Assembly: GCF_029269265.1 (NCBI RefSeq) | Contig: NZ_JARIXP010000002.1 | Coordinates: 576,189-640,188 of the forward strand | Direction: 5' to 3' | Source: Rheinheimera sp. 1928-s | GTDB taxonomy: Bacteria > Pseudomonadota > Gammaproteobacteria > Enterobacterales > Alteromonadaceae | Length of the DNA: 64,000 nucleotides | In this document: piece by piece, positions 1-10,339 of the stretch | How positions within the stretch are numbered: position 1 is the first letter of the stretch | Layout of the letters: each line of letters starts with the position of its first letter | Translations under genes and position numbers: made by a program | Notes under the pieces: generated by a model | The model's database searches: none | What the model saw: the letters and a program-made list of their open reading frames with translations, nothing else | What the model was told of the DNA's origin: nothing

Positions 1-362
1 GCTGCAAAACGAACCTGATGTTGCTGCAAACTTTTGTTCAACACCAGCTCAGTTTTATCCAGCAGAGTCTTCAATGCCTCACGTTGCGCGGCAAAAACTT
101 GTTCTGGTTTTAACTCAACTCTGGCTTGTTTAGCATTTAAACGAAATTGATCAATGAATAAATGCTGCTTCAACTGGATCATTTCCAGCTCGCTGACCAT
201 TGCAGTCAAGGGCACATCAATTTCTGCCACCTCATGCATTTCTGCACTGATCAGTTTGAGTTTAAAAATGGAGTAGAGAATAACAACAAATAAAAAGGAC
301 AGCAGAACCACCAGTAAACCACTGATTTTTCGCTGTAAAGAGGCATTAAACCATTGCTGCAT
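1..362 (-). CDS. Membrane sensor protein, N-terminus only (methyl-accepting chemotaxis or sensor-kinase type), truncated by window edge
   Basis: An open frame on the minus strand begins at an ATG at 362 and runs off the left edge, giving about 120 residues. The protein starts MQQWFNASLQRKISGLLVV and has one strong transmembrane helix at about residues 14-34. After this comes a charged, mostly helical periplasmic region rich in Leu, Gln and Glu, with no stop codon. This layout (short cytoplasmic start, one TM, long helical sensor) is that of chemotaxis receptors with four-helix-bundle sensors and of histidine kinases or diguanylate cyclases. The output domain lies outside the window, so the class cannot be settled. 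The ribosome binding site is weak (AGG about 8 nt upstream). It is divergent from the pectate lyase, with 281 bp between the starts. Confidence 0.6.
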   Translation of the reverse strand, partial: MQQWFNASLQRKISGLLVVLLSFLFVVILYSIFKLKLISAEMHEVAEIDVPLTAMVSELEMIQLKQHLFIDQFRLNAKQARVELKPEQVFAAQREALKTLLDKTELVLNKSLQQHQVRFA

Positions 363-545
363 AAAAGAACCTGTTAGAGCGGAGCATTTAGACGGCGATA
401 AAACTGCCAGCCTGTTCGCGTGATGCCAGTGAGCATCTGCTTATCTGCTGAACATCTTAACGACAAATTACTGATTTAGATAATGAAGTAAGCTCAGCTG
501 CGCAAGTTGCAGTCTGAATGTAGTCATTTCCGTTCAACCAAAAAA

Positions 546-576
546 TTCCACCAGTGGAAACTTAATGCATTAAGTT
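546..576. promoter_or_regulatory. Two abutting inverted repeats upstream of pectate lyase (operator candidate)
   Basis: Positions 546-559 read TTCCAC-CA-GTGGAA, and positions 559-576 read AACTTAATGCATTAAGTT, a perfect 18-bp palindrome. They share one base. They lie 68-98 bp before the pectate lyase ATG in an AT-rich stretch suited to a promoter. Neither matches the KdgR consensus as I know it. The rest of the 363-643 gap shows no other clear feature. Operator function is inferred from symmetry and position. Confidence 0.4.
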
Positions 577-643
577 AGCGAATAGTTTATTTATTGTTAA
601 CAAACAATGTACCGTGGCCGGGAACACAACAACCGGAGGTTCT

Positions 644-1711
644 ATGAACTTATTACACCGCTCGATCAAAGTACTGTCTTGTGCCTTGTTATTGCCTTTG
701 TCACTGTCTGTAGCAGCACAAGCTGAGTTAAATACCACTCTGATGCTGACCAAAAAAACCGACAAAACCTACCTTAGCTGGTCAACAGAAGTTACAGCTG
801 TGACCCGACAGGAAATTTATCGCAGCACCAGCAGTGTGTTTGAACAGGCCGAACGTATTTCAGTATTAGACCCCTATCAACAAGTGGCGGAAGACCACAA
901 CTTTGACCCACATCAGGACTATTGGTATTGGTTAAAAGTGATTGATGCTGATGGCCAGGAACATCTGTCCAACTTATCTGCCACAGTACCTGCATTAAGC
1001 TATCAAGCTTTTGCCACTATAGCCAATTCCAGCCGCTGCAAAGCAGGAGCTACCTTTACCAACGAAACCGTGGACTGTGGTGGTGTGACTGTAGGCAGCA
1101 GCTGTGCCAATGATAATGAAGGCCAAAAGCCAGTGATCACACTGAAAAACGCGACAGTGAAAAACCTGCGTATTTCCGCCAGTGGTGGCGCAGATGGTAT
1201 TCATTGCAGCAGTGGCAACTGCACTATTGAAAATGTAGTCTGGGAAGACATTTGTGAAGATGCCGCCACCAACAACGGTAAAACAATGACGGTGAAAGGC
1301 GGTATGGCTTTTAACAGTGCCAATGGCCCGGGCGGCAAACCAGATAAAGTATTTCAACACAACTCAAAAAACAGCACCACTGTACTGACAGGTAACTTCA
1401 CCCTGACCGGCGAACACGGCAAATTATGGCGATCTTGTGGCGATTGCACAGATAATGGTGGCCCACGTTATCTGACCATTTCAGGTGTGACAGTGAATGG
1501 AAAAATTGACAGCATTGCCGGTGTCAACAGCAACTACAAAGACGTGGCCACTATCCGCAATCTGAAAATTAAAGATTATGCAGCAGGTAAACCACCTGTT
1601 TGTGAGCACTACACCGGGGTGAAAAAAGGCCAGGGTAAATCGGTAAAAGATAAAGAATACTGGAACAGCGCCAGCTGCAATGTCAGCAAAACCGACGTAA
1701 CCAAGCTGTAA
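644..1711 (+). CDS. Secreted pectate lyase, polysaccharide lyase family 3
   Basis: This enzyme should cleave polygalacturonate (pectate) by beta-elimination outside the cytoplasm, normally with calcium. The start is the ATG at 644, set by a strong GGAGG 5 nt upstream. It gives a clear signal peptide ending near AAQA (residues 1-24). An upstream in-frame GTG at 614 would spoil the signal and lacks such a site. Residues of about 25-125 form an extra beta-rich N-terminal region. From about residue 130 come PL3 hallmarks: GADGIHC, then the acidic VVWEDICEDA, GGMA, DKVFQHN and GKLWRSCGDC, with many cysteines suited to disulfides. The total of 355 residues exceeds the usual PL3 length because of the N-terminal extension. 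It is monocistronic, followed by a palindromic terminator. Family assignment is confident; exact substrate is not. Confidence 0.85.
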   Translation: MNLLHRSIKVLSCALLLPLSLSVAAQAELNTTLMLTKKTDKTYLSWSTEVTAVTRQEIYRSTSSVFEQAERISVLDPYQQVAEDHNFDPHQDYWYWLKVIDADGQEHLSNLSATVPALSYQAFATIANSSRCKAGATFTNETVDCGGVTVGSSCANDNEGQKPVITLKNATVKNLRISASGGADGIHCSSGNCTIENVVWEDICEDAATNNGKTMTVKGGMAFNSANGPGGKPDKVFQHNSKNSTTVLTGNFTLTGEHGKLWRSCGDCTDNGGPRYLTISGVTVNGKIDSIAGVNSNYKDVATIRNLKIKDYAAGKPPVCEHYTGVKKGQGKSVKDKEYWNSASCNVSKTDVTKL

Positions 1712-1723
1712 TTGATTTAAATT

Positions 1724-1769
1724 GAAGTCAGAACACATTGGTTATCCGTAACTAATGTGTTCTGACCCC
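1724..1769. terminator. Dispersed palindrome copy 1, bidirectional terminator (left arm slightly decayed)
   Basis: Two 21-base arms surround a TCCG loop. The right arm ends TGTGTTCTGACCCC and is followed by ATTTTTATTTT. The left arm pairs with it except GAAG in place of GGGG at its end and a G-T mismatch near the loop. It lies between the convergent pectate lyase and czcA ends, so it could terminate both. The arm is nearly identical to the copy at 7971-8016. Confidence 0.75.
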
Positions 1770-1778
1770 ATTTTTATT

Positions 1779-4907
<3,129 letters not shown>

Positions 4908-6164
4908 TTAATGATCATGGCTGGCGCCAGACTTCATCAGGTCGGCTTTGAGGATAAAACTATGGGTTGTGGCATATTCCACACCCAGCGGCACACCGGA
5001 TAACACTTCCACTTGTGTATCGTCGGCGCGACCTAATTGCGGCATACGAATTTCAAAGTTGTCGCCGTGGCGAATAAAAATTACGGTTTTGCCATTCCAC
5101 TGTTGCAAAGCAGCTTTGTTGATCACTAAAGGCGCATCGATAGTGGCGACCGTGACGTCCGTTTTGACATGCATACCGGGCCGCCAATGCCCGTCTGGGT
5201 TTGCCACTACACCACGAGCCCGGGCAATATGGCCACCTGTCATTTGTGGCGCTATATAACTGATTTGGCTTAGTGCCGATTGATGACCATGTAAGTCTTT
5301 TACCAAAAAGCCATCACCTACTTTGAGCATTTCTGTATCAGAAGGAAAAGCTGACATTTCGATATAGACTGAGGAAAAATCACTGATTTCTAGCAGCGGC
5401 TGTTCAGAGACTCTGCTGCCAACACTGACGTATTTAGCCGTTACTTCACCTGAAACAGGCGCATAAACAGAGTAACTTTTTAAACTGGCCGGGTTTTGCA
5501 CTGTTGCCACTAACTGGCCTTTCGTCACTTTATCGCCCACTTTCACCGTCAGTTGTTGCACCAAGCCAGCATAAGCAGCACCAAGCTGCACCTGCTGCTC
5601 TGGTATAGCTGCTACGACTCCGAATAAATGCAGTTGAGTACGAATTTGGCCAGCTTTTGTTTGCTCCAGCTCTATACCGGCTTTTTGAATAGAACGCTCT
5701 GACAACTGAATACGGCCTTCAAAGGAGTCATAATGCCATTCATAGTTTTTGCCCTGGTAACTGGCCTTTATTTCCACTTCAAAGGAATGAGGCTCACGAA
5801 TGACTGTATCGCCAAGCCAATAATCCAGCTCAGGACTAAAGTTGATCACTTCTGCAGCTTCACCCAACCGCTGCAAAGTGACCTCTAGTTTTAGCTCCTT
5901 GGCTTTTATGGCTTTGCCGTTTTGATACCCATATAGACGCAGCTCAGGCTCAACTTCAGTTTCATAGATGGTCACTTCTACAGCAAAGTCATCCTGAGTC
6001 AGTAAACGACCACCCTGTGGGCCTTTGGCGGCTTCGGCATGCTCCTGCTCTGAGCCATGTTCGTCGTGATCATCACTATGGTCATCACCATGAGCTACAA
6101 CCAAAGCAGTAAAACCCAGGCACACACTTAAGAGTAAAATGGTTAAAAAGCGGAAAAAATTCAT
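4908..6164 (-). CDS. czcB: Heavy-metal efflux periplasmic adaptor (CzcB family)
   Basis: The membrane fusion protein bridges the RND pump and outer-membrane channel. Residues 1-24 form a signal peptide. Next comes a metal-binding His/Asp/Glu stretch beginning HGDDHSDDHDEHG (residues 25-45) that may capture ions. A beta-barrel/lipoyl region follows, with the paired lipoyl halves around VQLGAAYAGLVQQL and VYAPVSGEVTAKYVSVGSRV, and a C-terminal membrane-proximal domain. The C-terminus ends SGASHDH, again His-rich. Its ATG overlaps the czcC stop by 4 bp with GGAG upstream, showing translational coupling. The length of 418 residues is normal. Confidence 0.9.
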   Translation of the reverse strand: MNFFRFLTILLLSVCLGFTALVVAHGDDHSDDHDEHGSEQEHAEAAKGPQGGRLLTQDDFAVEVTIYETEVEPELRLYGYQNGKAIKAKELKLEVTLQRLGEAAEVINFSPELDYWLGDTVIREPHSFEVEIKASYQGKNYEWHYDSFEGRIQLSERSIQKAGIELEQTKAGQIRTQLHLFGVVAAIPEQQVQLGAAYAGLVQQLTVKVGDKVTKGQLVATVQNPASLKSYSVYAPVSGEVTAKYVSVGSRVSEQPLLEISDFSSVYIEMSAFPSDTEMLKVGDGFLVKDLHGHQSALSQISYIAPQMTGGHIARARGVVANPDGHWRPGMHVKTDVTVATIDAPLVINKAALQQWNGKTVIFIRHGDNFEIRMPQLGRADDTQVEVLSGVPLGVEYATTHSFILKADLMKSGASHDH

Positions 6165-7474
6165 TGAGAAAGCTCCTGCTGTAAAGGGAGAGTGGACCTG
6201 TTGCGTTGCTGAGTTAAGGCTTGTGGACCTTTCACCACCATAGGTAAACCGGTCAGGCGTTCCAGCTCTAAAAGTTGCAGATGCAAAGCGTATTGCAGGT
6301 CAATGACGTTACGTTTGGCTGACAAAATTTCCTGCTGCGCTGAGAGTAAGTCCGTCATATCAAACACACCTTGCTGATAACCGGCCGACATCTGATCCAG
6401 TAGTTGTTGCGCCAGCGGGAGCACAGCTTTTTGGTAATCAAGGATGTGCTCGCTTAGCTGAGTCAGTTGCAGATAAGTACGCTCTGTTTGCAATTGCAGC
6501 TGCTGCATAGTCTGTTGCTGCTGCAGCTTTGTTTGTTCAGCCAAAGCTTCACCTGCCAACACAGCGCCTCTATTGGGGTTTTCCAGGGTAAGCGGCATAC
6601 TGACCTGCAGTACAAAGGCATTGTCGTTGCTTTGTTCATTGCGGCGAATACCAGCCCCCAAGGTTAAATCAGCCTGACCTAAAGCTTTGGCTAACTGCAA
6701 CTGGCTATCCAGCACCCTGCTTTGCGTCAGCCACCACTGCAACTGCGGTGCTTGTTGTAATTGGGTCAGTACATCCGCCAAAACAGGCCAAGTGGGAAGC
6801 AGGCTTAAATCACCAGATACCGCATTAAAATCAGGCTGACTTGCCCAGTGACTCGCTAACAGACGCAGGTTAACCCGCTTTTCAGCCAGCAGACTTTTTT
6901 GCTCCATCCGGCTTTGCAGCACTTTCAGTTCCAATCGGGTGACATCTGCATCTGTCACATTGCCCGCTTTGGCTCGCTGTTTAGCCACTTCAAGCATTTG
7001 CTGTTCAGTCGCCATTTTTTGCTCTGTCCACTGCAGCAAAGCCTGCTGATGCAACAGCTGCAGAAAAGAGCGCATAGTGGCCGCCAGCGCATCCACTTTA
7101 TCCAGTTGGTATTGCTGTTCAGTTAATTTGCTTTGCCATTGGGTCAGCTCAAGCCGTTGCTGGCGTTTATCACCCAGTTCAATCAATTGACTCAGGCTTA
7201 AGGTCAGTTCGGCATTTTTAAAGCCCGTGCTGTCGCCTGTGCCCAGCACATCGGCCAGTTCCAGGTTCAGTTCAGGGTTAGGCCGTTGTCCGGCACTGAT
7301 AGCGGCGGCATCATGGATACGCTGCTGATAGGGGTACAATTGCAAGCCAGGGCTTTGCACTAAAGTGCGCTTTAACGCTTCTTCAATAGTAAGTGTTGTC
7401 GCATAAGCAGGCATAGCCCACAGCAACACTAAGGCCAGCAGCACAGAAGCCGCATGGCCGGAATTCATAGTCAT
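6161..7474 (-). CDS. czcC: Outer-membrane efflux channel, TolC-like (CzcC family)
   Basis: This is the outer-membrane channel of the efflux system. I place the start at the ATG at 7474 because GGAG sits 7 nt upstream and the product then begins MTMNSGHAASVLLALVLLWA, a good signal peptide ending AYA. A start 7 codons earlier lacks a site. The remaining sequence (437 residues in all) is two repeats of long Gln/Leu-rich coiled-coil helices with the OEP signatures LTLEEALKR-like (TLTIEEALKRTL) and NPELNLEL. It is second in the operon and overlaps czcB by 4 bp. Confidence 0.85.
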   Translation of the reverse strand: MTMNSGHAASVLLALVLLWAMPAYATTLTIEEALKRTLVQSPGLQLYPYQQRIHDAAAISAGQRPNPELNLELADVLGTGDSTGFKNAELTLSLSQLIELGDKRQQRLELTQWQSKLTEQQYQLDKVDALAATMRSFLQLLHQQALLQWTEQKMATEQQMLEVAKQRAKAGNVTDADVTRLELKVLQSRMEQKSLLAEKRVNLRLLASHWASQPDFNAVSGDLSLLPTWPVLADVLTQLQQAPQLQWWLTQSRVLDSQLQLAKALGQADLTLGAGIRRNEQSNDNAFVLQVSMPLTLENPNRGAVLAGEALAEQTKLQQQQTMQQLQLQTERTYLQLTQLSEHILDYQKAVLPLAQQLLDQMSAGYQQGVFDMTDLLSAQQEILSAKRNVIDLQYALHLQLLELERLTGLPMVVKGPQALTQQRNRSTLPLQQELSQ

Positions 7475-7533
7475 AACTATGCTCCAGTAGATCATTTAAA
7501 TAAAAGTAAAAAACGGATGTTTAACTGAAGACT

Positions 7534-7905
7534 TTAAGCGTTGGGTGGAGGTACTAAGGGGGTATAGCTGGTGGTGATCATCGCATATTGAGCTAAGCCT
7601 GATGCTTTGTGCACCACAGGATCTGCAGATACAGAATAAAGTTCGGCTATATAGCAGGCAACATGAGCATGAGTGGGATGATGGTTGTCGTTATGTTCTG
7701 CTTCGTGTCCTGCAGCATCTTCTGCGCTTTGTTGGGCACTTTCTTGCGTAGCGCAATGCTGATGTTCATTGTGACTGGAATTGTCGAATAAAGAAAAAGG
7801 ATGATCCTCCTGCGGCAAATGCATAACAATGCTTTCACAGGCCGAAACGGCGTGATTCAGCATAATCAGCATCAATACAAGCAAGCGGAGCATAGGTTTT
7901 GGCAT
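7534..7905 (-). CDS. Small His-rich secreted protein at head of metal operon (CzcI-like)
   Basis: I set the start at ATG 7905, preceded by GAGGG 5 nt away. This gives 123 residues beginning MPKPMLRLLVLMLIMLN with a signal peptide that ends near VSA. The mature part carries metal-binding clusters HNEHQHC and HEAEHNDNHHPTHAH, a conserved-looking Cys, and a proline tail ending VPPPNA. A small His-rich exported protein as first gene of a czcCBA operon, with a Pro-rich C-terminus, is what CzcI-type proteins look like. Their role is a periplasmic metal sensor or modulator and is poorly defined. Assignment is by context and layout, not by a firm motif. It is 59 bp before czcC. Confidence 0.6.
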   Translation of the reverse strand: MPKPMLRLLVLMLIMLNHAVSACESIVMHLPQEDHPFSLFDNSSHNEHQHCATQESAQQSAEDAAGHEAEHNDNHHPTHAHVACYIAELYSVSADPVVHKASGLAQYAMITTSYTPLVPPPNA

Positions 7906-7970
7906 AAAGCCCTCGATAAGAACTGCTCGCATCATAGCCTTAAGCCTATCACTGCTCAAGCCATAAAAAA

Positions 7971-8016
7971 GGGGTCAGAACACATTAGTTACGCATAACT
8001 AATGTGTTCTGACCCC
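7971..8016. terminator. Dispersed palindrome copy 2 (perfect 21-bp arms)
   Basis: The left arm begins GGGGTCAGAACACATTAG and the right arm is its exact complement, with loop CGCA (21+4+21 bases). On the minus strand it follows the apbE stop by 9 bp, so it can terminate apbE before the czcI-like gene. An A6 run precedes it. The U-tract in the apbE direction is TTTTTT just beyond the left arm. Confidence 0.8.
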
Positions 8017-8025
8017 AATTTAAGG

Positions 8026-9054
8026 TTATAGGTAGGGTTCAAAGGCCTTTGAGTACAGCTCTATAAATTCACCTTGTTGGTTTTTAACAATAAACAAGGC
8101 GGCAATTTGCTGTTGATTAGCAAGTTCCAAGGCTTGTTCCGGACCCATCACCATAAAAGCCGTTGATAAGCCATCCGCTGTCATGCAGGACGGATGGATC
8201 ACTGTAGCGGACAACATCATGTGCGTGACTGGCTTGCCGGTTTTAGGATCTATTAAGTGCGAATAACGCTGTTTGTTCTCTTCAAAGAAAATACGGTAGT
8301 CGCCCGAGGTAGCCACAGCATTGTCTTTAGGCCGGATCAGGCGTTGCAACACACGACCTTCAGCCACAGGTTTTTCCAGTCCTACAGTCCAGTCTTTGTT
8401 TTCCAGAGAGCTGCCTTTGACACGAATTTCACCGCCAATTTCAGCCAGAAAGTTGTTGATGCCTTGCTGTTCTAACACTTCTGCCAGCAAATCAACACCA
8501 TAACCTTTGGCAATAGTGGATAAGTCGACATAAAGCTGTGGCTTGGTTTTATAAACTCTGCTGCCATCCAGCTTCAGATGCTGTGCTCCAATTTGTGTTC
8601 TGGCCAGGGCTATGGCGGCATCATCCGGTACTTTTTCGGGTCTGTGCGTGGGGCCAAAACCCCATAAATTCACCAAAGGACCTACAGTAATATCCAGATA
8701 ACCATCGGTCAGCTGCGCCAGTCGGATCCCTTCTGCAACTAACAGCCGTAGCATTTCTGAAGCTTCACGCGGCTCTGTCGAATCACTGCTGTTAAACAAG
8801 GACAACTCAGAATCTTTGATATAAGTAGAGGCCACCTGATTCACCTCGTGTAATGCCTGGTCAATCTGAGCCTGCACCTGCTGTTGATCCGGCATGCCAG
8901 GCTGGCTGATATAGGTGACATGGTAGGTGGTGCCCATAGTTTTGCCTTCCAGCAACACTTTTTCGCTGTCAGGTTGTGCACAGGCGGCTAAGGTCACTAC
9001 AACAACAAAAGCGAAAATATTTCGTTTCAGACCAAAAAAATATGCAGTATTCAA
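8026..9054 (-). CDS. apbE: FAD:protein FMN transferase ApbE (lipoprotein)
   Basis: ApbE attaches FMN covalently to a threonine of target flavoproteins in the periplasm, using FAD and magnesium. The product (342 residues) has a signal peptide with a lipobox VVTLAAC, so it is an anchored lipoprotein. Family features follow: MGTTYHVTY near residue 40, NLWGFGP, DLSTIAKGYGVD, the glycine-rich GGEIRVKG, and SHLIDPKTGKPV with the metal-binding region, then MTADGLSTAFMVMG. In many bacteria apbE sits with nqr or rnf genes. Here no flavoprotein target is adjacent, so it probably serves an operon elsewhere. Confidence 0.9.
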   Translation of the reverse strand: MNTAYFFGLKRNIFAFVVVVTLAACAQPDSEKVLLEGKTMGTTYHVTYISQPGMPDQQQVQAQIDQALHEVNQVASTYIKDSELSLFNSSDSTEPREASEMLRLLVAEGIRLAQLTDGYLDITVGPLVNLWGFGPTHRPEKVPDDAAIALARTQIGAQHLKLDGSRVYKTKPQLYVDLSTIAKGYGVDLLAEVLEQQGINNFLAEIGGEIRVKGSSLENKDWTVGLEKPVAEGRVLQRLIRPKDNAVATSGDYRIFFEENKQRYSHLIDPKTGKPVTHMMLSATVIHPSCMTADGLSTAFMVMGPEQALELANQQQIAALFIVKNQQGEFIELYSKAFEPYL

Positions 9055-9165
9055 ATCGTTTTTCCTTCAGGACAGCTCTGTGGTTATTATCCCACAGAGC
9101 GCCTTGCCAAAGCTCTGCGCTTAACTGATGCAATGGTTTAACCATCGCCATACGACAGCGCTGAT

Positions 9166-10026
9166 TTATCGGTGCAATTGTCCGGCTCGCTCTGGCTGGT
9201 AAAGCAGTTGCAGTACTTGAATCGGTTGAATGTCGCCATCAGGCATAGGCCAGTGAATTTCATCGCCCTCACGTAAGCCAAGCAAAGCTGAACCTACAGG
9301 AGCCAGCACTGAGACTTTATCGCCTGCCGCATCCAGGTCTTTTGGATACACCAGTGTCAGGCAAGGTTCTTCGCCTGTTTTCAGTAATCGTAGCCGTACT
9401 GTGGAGTTCATAGTGACCACATCTTTTGGCATCTCTTCGGGTTCTACCACAGCGCCTCGTTCCAGTTCTTGCTCCAGTCCTAAACGGGCTGGATCTGTAG
9501 GTGGCAATCGGCTTAACAGCGCATCTAAACGATCCAGATCCAGACTGGATAACAGCAATTCAGGTAAGGCGGGGTCAGGTAAAGTTTGATTCATAAGTTT
9601 CTCCTGTACAGAAGGGGTAAAAGTAAAAGCAGGGGGTTGTTTGACTGACATCAGATCACACAACATAAAACGCAAAGTGCGACGAAACAGCTGAACTTCA
9701 GCCACCTGCCCCACATTTTTCCCCAATAAAGCCGCGCCTAAAGGGGATAACACCGAAATAAAGCCTTGTTCTGGTTTTGCTTGTTGTGGGTAAACCAGAG
9801 TGATCCAGGATTCCGTCTGATCAGACAAATCCAGCAACCGCACTGAACAGCCAGGCACTATGCCGGTTTCGCTCAGAGCTTTGCGTTTGTGGTTCGCAAC
9901 AGCGCCCAGCTGTTGCAACACGTGCTGTAGTTGCCAGGGCGGTAAAGGGTGAATAGCCGAACTGGCCATAAAAAATAGCGCCGAAACATCGGTTTTAGCC
10001 GATGTTTTTTTAATAAAGATAGTCAT
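9166..10026 (-). CDS. Double-length Rnk/GreA-C-like protein (tandem domain fusion)
   Basis: The frame encodes 286 residues, about twice the length of Rnk. The C-terminal half (from Met145) resembles Rnk, an RNA polymerase-binding relative of GreA. It has a short helical start PELLLSSLDLDRLDALLS and then a GreA/GreB C-terminal fold with VSVLAPVGSALLG. The N-terminal half carries a second copy of the same fold, ending ISVLSPLGAALLGK. An ATG at 9594 is preceded by AGGAG 6 nt away inside the frame, exactly where a separate rnk would start. The upstream start at 10026 also has GGAG 7 nt away. I infer that two tandem paralogues fused by loss of a stop, possibly still giving a short and a long product. 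No coiled-coil finger acids of GreA are evident. Confidence 0.7.
   Translation of the reverse strand: MTIFIKKTSAKTDVSALFFMASSAIHPLPPWQLQHVLQQLGAVANHKRKALSETGIVPGCSVRLLDLSDQTESWITLVYPQQAKPEQGFISVLSPLGAALLGKNVGQVAEVQLFRRTLRFMLCDLMSVKQPPAFTFTPSVQEKLMNQTLPDPALPELLLSSLDLDRLDALLSRLPPTDPARLGLEQELERGAVVEPEEMPKDVVTMNSTVRLRLLKTGEEPCLTLVYPKDLDAAGDKVSVLAPVGSALLGLREGDEIHWPMPDGDIQPIQVLQLLYQPERAGQLHR
9984..10011 (+). terminator. Terminator-shaped hairpin (plus strand) inside first codons of the Rnk-like gene
   Basis: AAACATCGG, loop TTTTAG, CCGATGTTT, then continuing T residues to 10011: a 9-bp stem with an immediate U-tract on the plus strand. It lies over codons 6-14 of the minus-strand Rnk-like gene. 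No plus-strand gene ends here, so it may only stop antisense transcription, or its RNA form on the coding strand may slow translation starts. Confidence 0.45.
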
Positions 10027-10277
10027 TCCAGACTCCGGAATTTACATAGTCAAAACATTAAATTGTGGATAGCCTAAAGCTCAGCCGACCCCATAAAGAT
10101 GGAGCCGGCTTAAGAATGGAAGACGGTAAAGAAAGCAGCGTGATAAGACGGCGACTTTATTGCTGTTTTGAACAAAATAACCTCCGTCTTGTTGAAATGG
10201 GAAAGAGAATAATACTTCAGACACCATATCCCATTTGGTGGCAAAACTCAAAGCCGTGGCTTGCTTTGTGCCTTAGC

Positions 10278-10328
10278 CCACAGATCTGTGGTTAAAATCA
10301 GTCCATGCTCTGTGATCTGCCCATCACA
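10278..10328 (+). promoter_or_regulatory. Promoter/operator candidate of the alpha/beta hydrolase
   Basis: CCACAGATCTGTGG, a perfect 14-bp palindrome at 10278-10291, directly abuts a -10-like TAAAAT at 10293-10298. A second inverted repeat TGTGATCTGCCCATCACA lies at 10311-10328, just before the GGAG ribosome binding site at 10330. The second resembles a CRP site but has two extra central bases. The remainder of the 313-bp gap (10027-10339) between the divergent Rnk-like and hydrolase genes shows no supportable gene. Confidence 0.35.
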
Positions 10329-10339
10329 CGGAGTACGAC

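Noticed and set aside
614-643. Upstream GTG start for the pectate lyase
   Set aside because: Would add 10 residues before the signal peptide; the ATG at 644 has GGAGG at the right distance.
995-1360. 121-codon frame antisense to the pectate lyase
   Set aside because: Lies wholly inside a gene with clear PL3 motifs; no start signals and no family resemblance.
10065-10295. 76-codon plus-strand frame in the gap before the alpha/beta hydrolase
   Set aside because: GTG start without a ribosome binding site, no recognisable domain, odd Trp/Cys-rich composition; the area is better read as promoter.
10311-10328. CRP-binding site
   Set aside because: Half-sites TGTGA and TCACA are 8 bases apart instead of 6; kept only as an inverted repeat.
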